This document shows, piece by piece, positions 24,196-33,573 of a DNA stretch of 64,000 nucleotides. The DNA is taken from NCBI GenBank assembly GCA_024235855.1, contig JACKLN010000015.1, positions 1-64,000 of the forward strand, read 5' to 3'. The DNA is from Burkholderiaceae bacterium (GTDB lineage Bacteria; Pseudomonadota; Gammaproteobacteria; Burkholderiales; Burkholderiaceae_C). The notes under the pieces are model-generated. The model saw only the letters and a program-made list of their open reading frames with translations, ran no database searches and was not told the origin of the DNA. The translations under genes were made by a program, and so were the position numbers. Position 1 is the stretch's first letter, and every line of letters begins with the position of its first letter.

Positions 24196-26280
24196 ATGAC
24201 GCCCGCCCTCGACAACCCCTTGCTGCAGCCCTGGACGGCGCCGTTCGGCCTGCCCGACTTCGTCGCCATTCGTCCAGAGCACTTCGAGCCGGCCTTCCGC
24301 GCCGTCATGGACGCGCACCGGCAGGAACTGGCGGCCATCGTCGCCGACCCGGCGGCGCCCGACTTCGACAACACCCTGGTGCCCTTCGACCGCAGCGGCC
24401 GCGCGCTCGGGCGCATCGCCTCGGTCTTCTACAACCTCACCGCGTCGCACACCAACCCGGCGCTGCAGGCGGTGCAGCGGGCCATGGCCGGGCCGCTGGC
24501 GGCGCACGACAACGCGATCTACCTCGACGCCGGCCTGTTCGCACGCATCGAGGCGGTGCACGAGCAGCGCGCCGCGCTGGGCCTGAGCCCGGAGCAGCTG
24601 CGCCTGCTCGAGCGCGTGCACCTGGACTTCGTTCGCGCCGGTGCCCGGCTGCAGGGCGAGGCCCGCAGCCGCTACGCCAGCGTGATGGAGCAACTCGCGG
24701 CGCTGACCACGCGGTTCGCGCAGAACGTGCTGCACGACGAATCGAGCTGGCACCTGGTGCTGGCCGACGAAGCCGACTTGGCCGGCCTGCCCGGCTTCGT
24801 GCGCGCTGCGGCGCGCCAGGCCGCCGAGGACCGAGGGCTCGCCGGCCAGGCCGTGATCACGCTGTCGCGGTCGCTGATCGTGCCCTTCCTGACCTTCTCC
24901 GAGCGGCGCGACCTGCGCGAGCAGGCCTGGCGCGCCTGGACCAGCCGCGGCGAACACGCCGGCGAGCACGACAACCGCGAGGTGGCGCGCGACATCCTGC
25001 GCCTGCGCGGCGAGCAGGCCCGTCTGCACGGGCACGCCAGCTACGCCGACTACGCGCTGGCCGACACCATGGCCGGCACGCGCACCAACGTGCAGCAGCT
25101 GCTCGACCAGGTCTGGCCGCGCGCACTCGCGGCGGTGCAGCGCGAGCGCGCCGCGCTGCGCGAAGCCATGGACGCGGCGGGTGTCGACCCGGCCCAGGCC
25201 ATCGAGGCCTGGGACTGGCGCTACTGGGCGGAGAAGGTGCGCCAGGACAAGTACGCCATCGACGACGCCGAGATCAAACCTTACTTCCCGCTGCCGGCCA
25301 TGGTGCAGGCCGCCTTCGATTGCGCCGGCCGCCTGTTCGGCCTGCAGTTCGTCGAGCGGGCCGACCTGCCGGTCTACCACCCCGACGTGAAGGCCTACGA
25401 GGTGCGCAATGCCGACGGCAGCCCCGTCGGCGTGTTCCTGCAGGACAACTTCGCGCGGCCCAGCAAGCGCAGTGGCGCCTGGATGAGCAGCCTGCGCTGG
25501 CAGAGCCGCAACGGCGTGGGCGGCGCGGCCGAGCTGCCGGTGATCCTGAACAACAACAACTTCGCCAAGGGCTCGCCCGGCGAGCCGACGCTGCTGTCGG
25601 CCGATGACGCGCGCACGCTGTTCCACGAGTTCGGACATGGCCTGCACGGCCTGCTGTCGAACGTGCACTTCGAGCGCCTGTCGGGCACCCAGGTGCTGCG
25701 CGACTTCGTCGAGCTGCCGTCGCAGATCTTCGAGCACTGGATCACCGAGCCCGAAGTGCTCAAGCGCCATGCGCGCCACTGGCAGACCGGCGAGCCCATC
25801 CCCGATGCGCTGATCGAACGCCTGCAGGCGGCGCGCCGCTTCAACCAGGGCTACGAGACCGTGCGCTACACCGGCAGTGCCATCGTCGACATGGCCGTGC
25901 ACGCGCGCACCGAGGCCGAGCCGCCGGCCGACCTGTGCGCCTTCGAGGCCGAGCTGCTGGCCAGCCTGGGCCACCCGGCGCCGGTGGGCATCAACCACCG
26001 GCTGGTGCACTTCCAGCACCTGTTCTCCGGCTCGGGCTACGCGGCCGGCTACTACGTCTACCTGTGGGCCGAGGTGCTGGACGCCGACGGCTACGACGCC
26101 TTCATCGAGGCCGGCAGCCCGTTCGACCCGGGCGTGGCGCAGGCGCTGCGGCAGCACATCTATGCCGCCGGCAACAGCGTCGAGCCGGGTGCCGCCTACG
26201 CCGCCTTCCGCGGCCGGGGGCCGTCGGTGCGGCCGCTGCTGGAGAAGCGCGGCCTGCTGGAGGCCGGCGAGCCGGTCTGA
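24196..26280 (+). CDS. M3 family oligopeptidase (OpdA/Dcp type)
   Basis: A 694-residue cytosolic zinc peptidase. The zinc motif HEFGH is at ~residue 477 within TLFHEFGHGLHGLLS, with the third ligand Glu expected in FVELPSQIFEHW. The N-terminus NPLLQPWTAPFGLPDFVAIR and the C-terminal HLFSGSGYAAGYYVYLWAEV are family hallmarks. It is intermediate between oligopeptidase A and dipeptidyl carboxypeptidase; VELPSQIFEHW leans to the Dcp/OpdA side but specificity cannot be fixed by eye. The role is degradation of short peptides, including cleaved signal peptides. No signal peptide. Confidence 0.92.
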   Translation: MTPALDNPLLQPWTAPFGLPDFVAIRPEHFEPAFRAVMDAHRQELAAIVADPAAPDFDNTLVPFDRSGRALGRIASVFYNLTASHTNPALQAVQRAMAGPLAAHDNAIYLDAGLFARIEAVHEQRAALGLSPEQLRLLERVHLDFVRAGARLQGEARSRYASVMEQLAALTTRFAQNVLHDESSWHLVLADEADLAGLPGFVRAAARQAAEDRGLAGQAVITLSRSLIVPFLTFSERRDLREQAWRAWTSRGEHAGEHDNREVARDILRLRGEQARLHGHASYADYALADTMAGTRTNVQQLLDQVWPRALAAVQRERAALREAMDAAGVDPAQAIEAWDWRYWAEKVRQDKYAIDDAEIKPYFPLPAMVQAAFDCAGRLFGLQFVERADLPVYHPDVKAYEVRNADGSPVGVFLQDNFARPSKRSGAWMSSLRWQSRNGVGGAAELPVILNNNNFAKGSPGEPTLLSADDARTLFHEFGHGLHGLLSNVHFERLSGTQVLRDFVELPSQIFEHWITEPEVLKRHARHWQTGEPIPDALIERLQAARRFNQGYETVRYTGSAIVDMAVHARTEAEPPADLCAFEAELLASLGHPAPVGINHRLVHFQHLFSGSGYAAGYYVYLWAEVLDADGYDAFIEAGSPFDPGVAQALRQHIYAAGNSVEPGAAYAAFRGRGPSVRPLLEKRGLLEAGEPV

Positions 26281-26281
26281 G

Positions 26282-28915
26282 TCAGCCCGGCGGCGCCGGT
26301 GATGCCGCGCTGCCGGCGGCGGCCACCGCGGGTGCGGCGCCGGCCAGCGACAGTGGCAGCCGCAGCGTGAAGGTGGTGCCTTCGCCCGGCGTGCTGTGCA
26401 CCTGGATGCTGCCCCCCAGGCGGCCGACCAGGGCCTTGACGATGGTCAGCCCGATGCCGGTGCCTTCGATGCCCTCGCGCTCGACGCCCAGGCGGTTGAA
26501 GGGTTCGTAGAGGTGGCGCAGCTGGGCGTCGCTCATGCCACGCCCGGTGTCGGCCACCGTCAGCACCGCCAGCCCGCCGTCGGCATGGGCGTGCACCGAT
26601 ACCCGCCCCTGTGGCCGGTTGTACTTGATGGCGTTGCCGATCAGGTTGATCAGCACCTGTCGCAGGCGCGTGGCATCGCTCCACACGCGCAGCGGCGGCG
26701 TGTCGCAGTCGATCGCGACGCCGTGTTCCACGCGCAGCGGCTCCAGCAGCGGCAGCGTCTCGGCCAGCAGAGCGCGCAGGTCGACGTCGGCCACCGCCAC
26801 GCGCAGGTCGCCGGCCTCCAGGCCCGCGAGATCGAGCACGTCGTTGATGAGCGACAGCAGGTGTTGGCCCGCCGCCTCCACGTGCTGCAGCCATTCGCGC
26901 GCGGTGGCGTCGGGGTTCCGTGCCAGCAGCAGCTGCGTGAAGCCCAGCACCGCATTCAGCGGCGTGCGCAGCTCGTGGCTCATGCGGGCCAGGAAGCGGC
27001 TCTTCTCCGCATTGGCCTGTTCGGCGGCCTCGCGTTCGCGGCGTTCGGCCTCGGCCCGGCGGTCGGCCGTGACATCCCAGTTGACGCCGATGCGTCGCGA
27101 CGGCGCGCCCGTGCCATCGTCCACGGTGGACGAGCGCGAGGCCAGCCAGTGCACGCTGCCGTCGGGCCAGACGACGCGGAAGGCATGCTCGATGACGGCC
27201 CCCGGCGTACTGGCTGCGGCCACCTGGCGGCGGGTCGACGCGCGGTCGTCGGGGTGCACGAAGTCCAGCATCTCCTGGCCGTCGGGCGCGCCCGGGCGCG
27301 GTGTGCGCCCCCGCAGCCGCCACATCTGCGCATCCCACTGCGCCTGGCCGGTGCGCAGGTCGAGCTCCCAGGTGCCGATGCCGGCCCCCCGCGCCGCCAG
27401 CGCCGCCCGTTCGTCGGCACGGCGCAGGGCCTCGTCGGCCTGGCGCCGCTCGGTGACGTCGATCGTGATGCCGAACATCGTCGGCGGCTCGGTGTCGGCT
27501 TCCAGCATCGAGTGCGTCAGCAGGTGCCGCACCTGCCCGTCGCGCCGGACGATGCGCAGTTCTGCCTGCACGTTGGGCGTGCGGCCGGCCAGCCAGTCGT
27601 GAAAGCGCTGGCGGATCAGCGCCCGGTCGTCCGGGTGCACGAAGGTCTCGCGCCATTCCTTCAGCGTGGGCACCTGGTCTTCCGCGCCCAGACCGTGCAG
27701 GGCGCGCATCTGGTCGCTCCAGAACGCACGCTCCGCATGGCCTTCGCGGGCCCAGTAGCCGATACCGGCGGTGCGGGCGGCAAGGTCGAAGCGCGCCCGC
27801 AGGCCGCGTGCACGGGCGTCCTGCGCCCGCTGCGCCGTGATGTCCAGCGCCACCGACAGGATGGCCACCGGCTGGCCGTCATCGCCCAGTTCCACCGCGC
27901 CGCGCATCAGCAGCTGGCGGTAGTGGCCCTGGGCGTCGGCCACGCGAAGTTCGACGTCCACCGGTTGCCCCGTCTGCAGCACCCGGGCGCTGGCCTCGCG
28001 TGCCGCGGCACGGTCCTCCGGGTGCATGTGCGCCGCCACCTGCTCGGCCGCTATCCCGTCCCGTAACGCAGGCAGACCCAGGAACTGCAGGCCGGCAGGG
28101 TTGAAGTGGTAGCGGCCTTGCCGGAGGTCGTGGCGGACGAGGATCAGGCCGGCCAGGTCGGCCGCCAGGGTGATCTGCGACCGCGCCTCCGCGTGTTCGC
28201 GGGCCAGTGCAACCGCGTCGGTGTCGTCGACGATGATGCCGGTGATCTCCCCGTCCCCGGGGCCATCGGGCACGTGCCAGTAGGAATGCAGGTGCGCCAC
28301 ACTGCCATCCGGCCGGCGCACGCGGTAGCGGTGGTCGTGCATGCCGGGCTGTGCCTTCGACGACTCGTAGCACCGCACCAGCCCGTCCCGGTCTTCGTCG
28401 ACGATGCGGGCCGTGGCCTCGCCCAGGTCCAGCGCGCCGGCCGACTGGGGGACACCCCAGAAGCCGAAGACCTGCGGATCCCACGCACCACGCTGGCCGC
28501 TCGTGTCGCGCGACCAGATGCCGATGCGACCGACATGACGGATCAGGCCCAGCGCCACAGCGTCCTGGGCGCGCGCCTGCCGCGCTCGCATGTCCGCCGT
28601 GGCGTCCTCGAGCACCAGGCGCAACCCGGGGCCGCCGCCTTCGGCGGCGCGCACGCGCACCCATCGCCGCGCATCCAGCGCCACGGGGGCGTCGGCATCG
28701 GTCGCGGGCAGCAGGTGTCCCGGCCAGGCCGCACCGGGTTCGCCCAGCGCGCCGAGCCAGGATCGGGCGGTGGCATTGGCCCAGGTCACCGCCGGTTGGC
28801 CGTCGAGCACGACCACCGCCACGGGCAGCGCGTCGAGCCAGGCCGCCGCCTCGGGCGTGGGCTCGGCGGGCGATGAGGGCGACGTCGCGGACACGATGAC
28901 CGCAGTATGGGGCAC
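26282..28915 (-). CDS. Multi-PAS sensor histidine kinase, cytoplasmic
   Basis: An 877-residue kinase without transmembrane segments. A degenerate PAS-like region (~20-105) is followed by four PAS/PAC units (~115-630) with repeated VHPDDRA/MHPEDRAA-type PAC motifs. The HisKA helix is KSRFLARMSHELRTPLNAV (His ~647), and the HATPase domain has NLIGNAIKYNR, VADTGRGMSD and GTGIGLTIVKALVGRLGG. There is no receiver or HPt domain and no response-regulator gene nearby, so its partner is elsewhere. The start is GTG at 28915, 50 bases from the divergent carboxyltransferase gene. Several PAS units suggest sensing of a soluble ligand or redox state, unknown here. Confidence 0.9.
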   Translation of the reverse strand: MPHTAVIVSATSPSSPAEPTPEAAAWLDALPVAVVVLDGQPAVTWANATARSWLGALGEPGAAWPGHLLPATDADAPVALDARRWVRVRAAEGGGPGLRLVLEDATADMRARQARAQDAVALGLIRHVGRIGIWSRDTSGQRGAWDPQVFGFWGVPQSAGALDLGEATARIVDEDRDGLVRCYESSKAQPGMHDHRYRVRRPDGSVAHLHSYWHVPDGPGDGEITGIIVDDTDAVALAREHAEARSQITLAADLAGLILVRHDLRQGRYHFNPAGLQFLGLPALRDGIAAEQVAAHMHPEDRAAAREASARVLQTGQPVDVELRVADAQGHYRQLLMRGAVELGDDGQPVAILSVALDITAQRAQDARARGLRARFDLAARTAGIGYWAREGHAERAFWSDQMRALHGLGAEDQVPTLKEWRETFVHPDDRALIRQRFHDWLAGRTPNVQAELRIVRRDGQVRHLLTHSMLEADTEPPTMFGITIDVTERRQADEALRRADERAALAARGAGIGTWELDLRTGQAQWDAQMWRLRGRTPRPGAPDGQEMLDFVHPDDRASTRRQVAAASTPGAVIEHAFRVVWPDGSVHWLASRSSTVDDGTGAPSRRIGVNWDVTADRRAEAERREREAAEQANAEKSRFLARMSHELRTPLNAVLGFTQLLLARNPDATAREWLQHVEAAGQHLLSLINDVLDLAGLEAGDLRVAVADVDLRALLAETLPLLEPLRVEHGVAIDCDTPPLRVWSDATRLRQVLINLIGNAIKYNRPQGRVSVHAHADGGLAVLTVADTGRGMSDAQLRHLYEPFNRLGVEREGIEGTGIGLTIVKALVGRLGGSIQVHSTPGEGTTFTLRLPLSLAGAAPAVAAAGSAASPAPPG

Positions 28916-28965
28916 GGCGATGGCGCCTTCACAATCGTCGCCTCCGTACCACGCGCCTGCAGCCG

Positions 28966-30786
28966 ATGAACCCGCCCGAGACCGACCGTGATCCTGGCCG
29001 CGAGGCGCCCCTCCCGCTGATCAGCCCGGTGACCGGTGCCGTCGTGCAGATGGTCGTCGCCCCTGGCCAGGCGGCCGGGCCCGGTCAGACCCTGCTGGTG
29101 CTGGAGTCGATGAAGATGGAGGTGCCGGTGCCGGCCCCCGGGCCCGGCCGGCTGCAGACCTGGGCGGTGCAGGTCGGCGACGCAGTGTCCGAAGGCGAGC
29201 CGCTCGGCACCTGGTCACCCGCGGCGGCCGGGCCGGCGGACCCGGCCGGACCGGCCACGCCTGTCGCCGCGCCGCCAGCCCACCCGGGCCTGGCGCGGTG
29301 GCGGGCACGTCGCACATTGCTGGACGACGCCGCCCGACCCGACGCCGTGGCGCGCCGGCATGGCGCCGGGCGCCGCACCGCGCGCGAGAACGTCGCGGCC
29401 CTGCTGGACGACGGCAGCTTCACCGAATACGGCGGCCTTGCCGTCGCCGCGCAGCGCAGCCGTCGGGCCGAGGCCGAACTTCAGCAGCAGACGCCGGCCG
29501 ACGGCCTGGTGGCCGGCACCGGCACGGTGGATGGCCGGCCGGTGGCGGTGCTGGCCTACGACTACACCGTGCTCGCCGGCACCCAGGGCGTGTTCAACCA
29601 CCGCAAGGCCGACCGCCTGCTGGCGCTCGCCCGCCGGCAGCGCTGGCCGGTGGTGCTGTTCGCCGAAGGCGGTGGCGGCCGGCCGGGTGACGTCGACTGG
29701 CTGGGTGTGGCCGGCCTGGACTGCACCACCTTCGCGCAGTTCGCGGCGCTGCGCGGTGTGGTGCCGACGATCGGCATCGCCGCCGGCTACTGCTTTGCCG
29801 GCAACGCTGCGCTGCTGGGCTGCTGCGACCTGGTGCTGGCCACCGAGGGCAGCAGCATCGGCATGGGTGGGCCGGCGATGATCGAAGGCGGAGGCCTGGG
29901 TCGGGTGGCGCCGCAGGACGTGGGGCCGGTGGCGGTGCTCGCCGCCGCAGGTGCGGTGGACCTCGTGCTGCCCGACGAGGCCGCGGCCACCGCCATGGCG
30001 CGCACGCTGCTGGGCGTCCTCACCGGCACGCCGGCACCGGCCGCGCCGGCCGGCGGCCCGGCCGACGCGCTGCGTGCGCTCGTGCCCGAGCGTCGCAACG
30101 CGGCCTACGACATCCACACCGTGCTGCGCACCGTGTTCGATGCCGGGTCTCTGGTGGAACTGCGGGCCGAGGACGGGCGCGCACTCGTCACGGCGCTGGC
30201 GCGGCTGGACGGCCGGCCGGTGGCCGTGGCGGCCAGCCAGGTGCAGCATGGCGCCGGCGCGCTGGACGCCGCCGCCTGCCGCAAGTGGGTGGCGCTGATG
30301 GCCCTGGCCGACCGCCGTGGCCTGCCCCTGGTGACCCTGGTGGACACGCCGGGTTTCATGGTCGGCCCGGCCTCGGAGGCCACCGGCATGCTGCGCCACG
30401 CTGGCGAGGTCTTCACCACCGCGGCGGCGCTGCGCGTGCCGATGGCCAGCATCGTGCTGCGGCGTGGCTTCGGCCTGGGGGCGATGGCGCTCACGGGCGG
30501 GCACTTCCATGCTCCCGTGGCCACCTGCGCCTGGCCCAGCGGCGAGTTCGGCCCCATGGGCCTGGAGGGCGGCGTGCGCCTGGGTTTCCGCAAGGAACTG
30601 GACGCTGCCCAGGCCAGCGGTGGCGACGAGGCCCGCGAGGTGCTCTACCAGCGCCTGCTGGACGAGGCGGTGGCGCGCGGCGACGCGCTGAACATGGCGG
30701 CGCACCTGGAGATCGACGACGTCATCGACCCGGCCGACACGCGCGCATGGCTGTGCCGGGTGCTCGCGTCCGCCAGCGCGCGGTGA
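28966..30786 (+). CDS. Biotin carboxyl-carrier / acyl-CoA carboxyltransferase fusion
   Basis: A 606-residue fusion. Residues ~15-85 are a biotinyl domain with the biotinylation motif VLESMKME (Lys ~49) and its usual flanks (SPVTGAVVQMVVAPGQ). A Pro/Ala linker leads to a carboxyltransferase of the acyl-CoA carboxylase beta type (~105-600): HGAGRRTARENVAALLDDGSF, DYTVLAGTQGVFNHRKADRL, GIAAGYCFAGNAALLG in the N half, and VTLVDTPGFMVG, RRGFGLGAMALTGGHF, WPSGEFGPMGLEGGV in the C half. No biotin carboxylase gene is adjacent, so the ATP-dependent half-reaction must come from another locus. The acyl-CoA substrate is unknown. Confidence 0.88.
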   Translation: MNPPETDRDPGREAPLPLISPVTGAVVQMVVAPGQAAGPGQTLLVLESMKMEVPVPAPGPGRLQTWAVQVGDAVSEGEPLGTWSPAAAGPADPAGPATPVAAPPAHPGLARWRARRTLLDDAARPDAVARRHGAGRRTARENVAALLDDGSFTEYGGLAVAAQRSRRAEAELQQQTPADGLVAGTGTVDGRPVAVLAYDYTVLAGTQGVFNHRKADRLLALARRQRWPVVLFAEGGGGRPGDVDWLGVAGLDCTTFAQFAALRGVVPTIGIAAGYCFAGNAALLGCCDLVLATEGSSIGMGGPAMIEGGGLGRVAPQDVGPVAVLAAAGAVDLVLPDEAAATAMARTLLGVLTGTPAPAAPAGGPADALRALVPERRNAAYDIHTVLRTVFDAGSLVELRAEDGRALVTALARLDGRPVAVAASQVQHGAGALDAAACRKWVALMALADRRGLPLVTLVDTPGFMVGPASEATGMLRHAGEVFTTAAALRVPMASIVLRRGFGLGAMALTGGHFHAPVATCAWPSGEFGPMGLEGGVRLGFRKELDAAQASGGDEAREVLYQRLLDEAVARGDALNMAAHLEIDDVIDPADTRAWLCRVLASASAR

Positions 30787-30802
30787 GCCACAATCCGGCG
30801 CC

Positions 30803-31246
30803 ATGGACAGCTTCGACGTCGACCAGTTCAGCCCCGAGCAGCGCGCGCTGCTGGAGATCTCGCTGCCCAGCGCGCTGGAGATCGCGCGCCTGCGCCTGGG
30901 CACCCTGGTCGACATCCGCCAGGGCTTCGAGATCCAGATGAAAGGCGCCATCCCCGAGGCGGTGCACATCCCGATGTTCGAGGTCAAGCGCCTGCTGGGC
31001 GACAAGCTGACCGAGGACGAGCAGGAAATCCTGGACACCGGCAAGCCCAGCGACATCGACATCAAGGGCCTGTTGACCACGATCAACCGCCTGCACCATG
31101 CCCACGACCACCTGCTGCTGCTGACCTGCAACAGCGGCCGGCGCAGCCTGTACCTGGCCGACATGCTGCGCTCGCTGGGCTACCCGAAGGCGCTGTCGGT
31201 GGCCGGTGGCTTCATCGCCTGGAAGAAGCTGCAGTCGGGCGCCTGA
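30803..31246 (+). CDS. Rhodanese-domain protein
   Basis: A 147-residue single rhodanese domain. LVDIRQGFEIQMKGAIPEAVHIPM is the substrate-entry region (shown in part by LVDIRQ and GAIPEAVHIPM) and the active-site loop is LTCNSGRRSLYLADMLRSLG, with Cys as nucleophile in a CxxGxR loop; GYPKALSVAGGFIAWK closes the fold. It is longer than the minimal domain owing to an insertion at ~65-95. Rhodaneses move sulfane sulfur; the specific partner is unknown. It follows the carboxyltransferase gene by 16 bases and probably shares its transcript. Confidence 0.87.
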   Translation: MDSFDVDQFSPEQRALLEISLPSALEIARLRLGTLVDIRQGFEIQMKGAIPEAVHIPMFEVKRLLGDKLTEDEQEILDTGKPSDIDIKGLLTTINRLHHAHDHLLLLTCNSGRRSLYLADMLRSLGYPKALSVAGGFIAWKKLQSGA

Positions 31247-31260
31247 CCGGCGCCTTCTCT
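31238..31260 (+). terminator. Short intrinsic-terminator-like hairpin after the rhodanese gene
   Basis: GGCGCC, a five-base loop TGACC and a second GGCGCC form a 6-bp stem that contains the rhodanese stop codon in its loop; TTCTCT follows. It lies exactly between two convergent genes, 31246 (rhodanese) and 31259 (MltB), and could end the rightward transcript. Confidence 0.45.
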
Positions 31261-32296
31261 AGCGCGCGGCCTTGACAGCCGCGCCCAGGTCCAGCACCGC
31301 CCGCGCGTAGTAGCTCGAGCGGTTGTACCGCGTCAGCACGAAGAAGTTCACCGTGCCGGCGACGAAGCTCGGCGGTGCGCCGCCGTTGTCCACGCTGACC
31401 AGGGCCATCAGGCCGTCGTGCGCCTGACCTTCGGGCGACAGCACGGCGCCGGCGGCGGTGAACGCGGCCGCATCGAAGCTGGGCACGATGTCGGGCGCCA
31501 GCAGCTTCGCGCGCTGCGCCGGGTCGTCCGGCGGTGTCACCGCAAAGGTCACCGGCATGCCCGGCCGCCAGCCGTGCTGGGCCAGGAAGTGGGCGATGCT
31601 GCCGACCGCGTCGGCGGCGCTGGCCGTGAGGTCGATGTGGCCATCGCCGTCGAAGTCCACCGCATGGCGGTTGATGCTGCCGGGCATGAACTGCGGCAGG
31701 CCGATGGCGCCGGCGAAGCTGCCGGTCAGCGAGGCCGGGTCGACGTCCTCGTGCCGGGCCAGCAGCAGCAGCTGCTCCAGTTCGTCCCGGAAGTAGCCGC
31801 TGCGGTCGCTGCGGCCGGTGGGGAAATCGAAGGCCAGCGTGGCCAGCACGTCCAGCGCGCGGTAGCGGCCCATCACGCGGCCGTAGAAGGTCTCCACGCC
31901 GACGATGCCGACGATCACCTCGGCCGGCACGCCGTAGCGCGCCTCGGCGCGCGCCAGCGCGTCGGCGTGGGCCTGCCAGAAGGCTACACCGGCAGCGATG
32001 CGCTGCGGCTCGACGAAGCGCTCACGGTAGGCGGCCCAGTTCTTCGGCTGGCCGGGCGGCGCCGGCATCATCAGCCGCTGCGCCGTGGGCTGCAGGGTCG
32101 CGCCGCGCAGCTGCAGCAGCACCCAGCGCGCATCCCAGCCGTGGCGGGCCGCCATCTCGTCGGCAAAGGCGCGCACCTCGGGGCGGGTGTCGTAGGCGGG
32201 GGCGGGCGGCGGCTTCTTCGCCGTGGCCGGGGTGGTGCAGGCCGCCAGCAGCAGGCTCAGGGTGGCGGAAACGATCAGGGCGATGCGCATCGGCAT
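31259..32296 (-). CDS. mltB: Membrane-bound lytic murein transglycosylase B
   Basis: A 345-residue lipoprotein (lipobox LLLAACTT) with the MltB/Slt35 fold. The catalytic Glu lies in IVGVETFYGRVMGRY (~residue 135), and FDFPTGRSDRSGYFRDEL, SFAGAIGLPQFMPGSI and AVDFDGDGHIDL (an EF-hand-like calcium loop in this family) follow. It cleaves peptidoglycan glycan strands, leaving 1,6-anhydro-muramyl ends, at the outer membrane. Start ATG at 32296 or 32290. It is a single gene, convergent with the rhodanese gene. Confidence 0.93.
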   Translation of the reverse strand: MPMRIALIVSATLSLLLAACTTPATAKKPPPAPAYDTRPEVRAFADEMAARHGWDARWVLLQLRGATLQPTAQRLMMPAPPGQPKNWAAYRERFVEPQRIAAGVAFWQAHADALARAEARYGVPAEVIVGIVGVETFYGRVMGRYRALDVLATLAFDFPTGRSDRSGYFRDELEQLLLLARHEDVDPASLTGSFAGAIGLPQFMPGSINRHAVDFDGDGHIDLTASAADAVGSIAHFLAQHGWRPGMPVTFAVTPPDDPAQRAKLLAPDIVPSFDAAAFTAAGAVLSPEGQAHDGLMALVSVDNGGAPPSFVAGTVNFFVLTRYNRSSYYARAVLDLGAAVKAAR

Positions 32297-32332
32297 CGCC
32301 CGATCATAGGAGCGCCGGCGCGCGCTTCGTGT

Positions 32333-33169
32333 TCAGCGCGCGTCCATCAGCATCACGCCCGAGGCCGTGTTGGAGATCGGGATGTGGTAGTTCTGGTGCG
32401 CCAGCGTGGCGCCATCGCCGAGCGCCGCGCGCGCGGCCAGCCACATGATCAGTTCCACGCCCTGGGTGCCCGCCTTCTCCACCAGCTGGTGGGTGTTGAA
32501 CTGCGTCGCCCAGGTCGGGTCGTGGATCAGGCTCTCCATGAAGGCGAGGTCGAAGTCCTTGTTCATGAAGCCGGCGCGCTCGCCGTCGAGCTGGTGCGAC
32601 AGGCCGCCGGTGCCCAGGAACATCACCTTCGCATCGCTCTGCCAGGACCGCACCGCACGCCCCACGGCGTCGCCCAGCGCCCAGCAGCGGCGCGCCGACG
32701 GCAGCGGGAACTGCACCGTGTTGATGGCGATGGGCACGATGCGCACGGCCCAGCGTTCGTCCGGGTACATCAGGTGCATCGGGTTGGTCATCGCGTGGTC
32801 GACCAGCATCTCCTGGCAGGTGGTGAGGTCGAAGTCCTCGGCCACCAGGCTGTTGACGAGGTGCCAGGACAGGTCCTCGTCGCCGCGGAACGGCGCCACC
32901 TGCGGGATGCCCCAGCCCTCGTCGGCGCTGGTGTACTGCGGTGCGCAGCCGATGGCGAAGGTGGGCAGCTTGTCGAGGAAGAAGTTCAGCCCGTGGTCGT
33001 TGTAGAAGACCACGGCCACGTCGGGCCGCTTGTCGGCCAGCCAGCGGTGCACCGGCGGCCAGCCGTCGAAGAAGGGCTTCCAGTAGGGGTCCTGCTGCAG
33101 GTTCTTCGCCATCGCGCGGCCGATGGCCGGCACGTGGGAGGTGCAGAGTGCGCCGAGGATCTGGGCCAT
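32333..33169 (-). CDS. pmdB: Protocatechuate 4,5-dioxygenase beta subunit
   Basis: A 278-residue class III extradiol dioxygenase catalytic subunit. Fe(II)-site residues fit LigB: CTSHVPAIG (His ~12), VVFYNDHGLNFF (His ~59) and a Glu in GVELIMWLAARAAL near 240. GGLSHQLDGERAG and INTVQFPLPSARRC are further family segments. With the alpha subunit it opens protocatechuate to 4-carboxy-2-hydroxymuconate semialdehyde; gallate-type activity cannot be excluded. A strong GAGGAG site precedes the ATG at 33169, 12 bases after the alpha-subunit stop. None of the later 4,5-cleavage pathway genes is in the window. Confidence 0.92.
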   Translation of the reverse strand: MAQILGALCTSHVPAIGRAMAKNLQQDPYWKPFFDGWPPVHRWLADKRPDVAVVFYNDHGLNFFLDKLPTFAIGCAPQYTSADEGWGIPQVAPFRGDEDLSWHLVNSLVAEDFDLTTCQEMLVDHAMTNPMHLMYPDERWAVRIVPIAINTVQFPLPSARRCWALGDAVGRAVRSWQSDAKVMFLGTGGLSHQLDGERAGFMNKDFDLAFMESLIHDPTWATQFNTHQLVEKAGTQGVELIMWLAARAALGDGATLAHQNYHIPISNTASGVMLMDAR

Positions 33170-33181
33170 GGTGTGCTCCTC

Positions 33182-33520
33182 TTACTTCGCGTGGGCGGCC
33201 AGCATGGCCTTGAAGGCGTCCTTGCTCATGCCGGTCTGCTGTGCGCCGATGTCCTGCACGTCCAGCCCGAAGATGCCGGCGAACTTGGCCAGGTAGTAGA
33301 CGTTGCCGCCGGCGGCGATGAGGTCCAGCACGTTGCGCGCCTTGATCGCGGCGCGCTGCTGTTCGTTCAGGCCGTAGGCCGTGCAGTAGGCGTCCTCGTC
33401 GGCCAGGAAGGCGGCGCGGTTGGCCGCCTCGTTGAAGCTGAAGCACATCTTGTTCAGCGCGTAGCCCTTGCGGGCCTGGGCGCCATCGAACAGCGTGGTG
33501 CCGGGGATGTCGAAGCTCAT
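33182..33520 (-). CDS. pmdA: Protocatechuate 4,5-dioxygenase alpha subunit
   Basis: A 112-residue LigA-type subunit (KGYALNKMCFSFNEAANRAA, ARNVLDLIAAGGNVYYLAKF, IGAQQTGMSKDAF). It caps the active site of the beta subunit. The ATG at 33520 has AGGAG seven bases upstream. It is the first gene of a two-gene operon divergent from a LysR-type regulator, whose start lies 89 bases away, so transcription is likely under that regulator's control. Confidence 0.92.
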   Translation of the reverse strand: MSFDIPGTTLFDGAQARKGYALNKMCFSFNEAANRAAFLADEDAYCTAYGLNEQQRAAIKARNVLDLIAAGGNVYYLAKFAGIFGLDVQDIGAQQTGMSKDAFKAMLAAHAK

Positions 33521-33573
33521 GCGCGTCTCCTGCGGTCGGGCCGGTCTTGATGCAGGTCAGTGTCGGAAAAACC

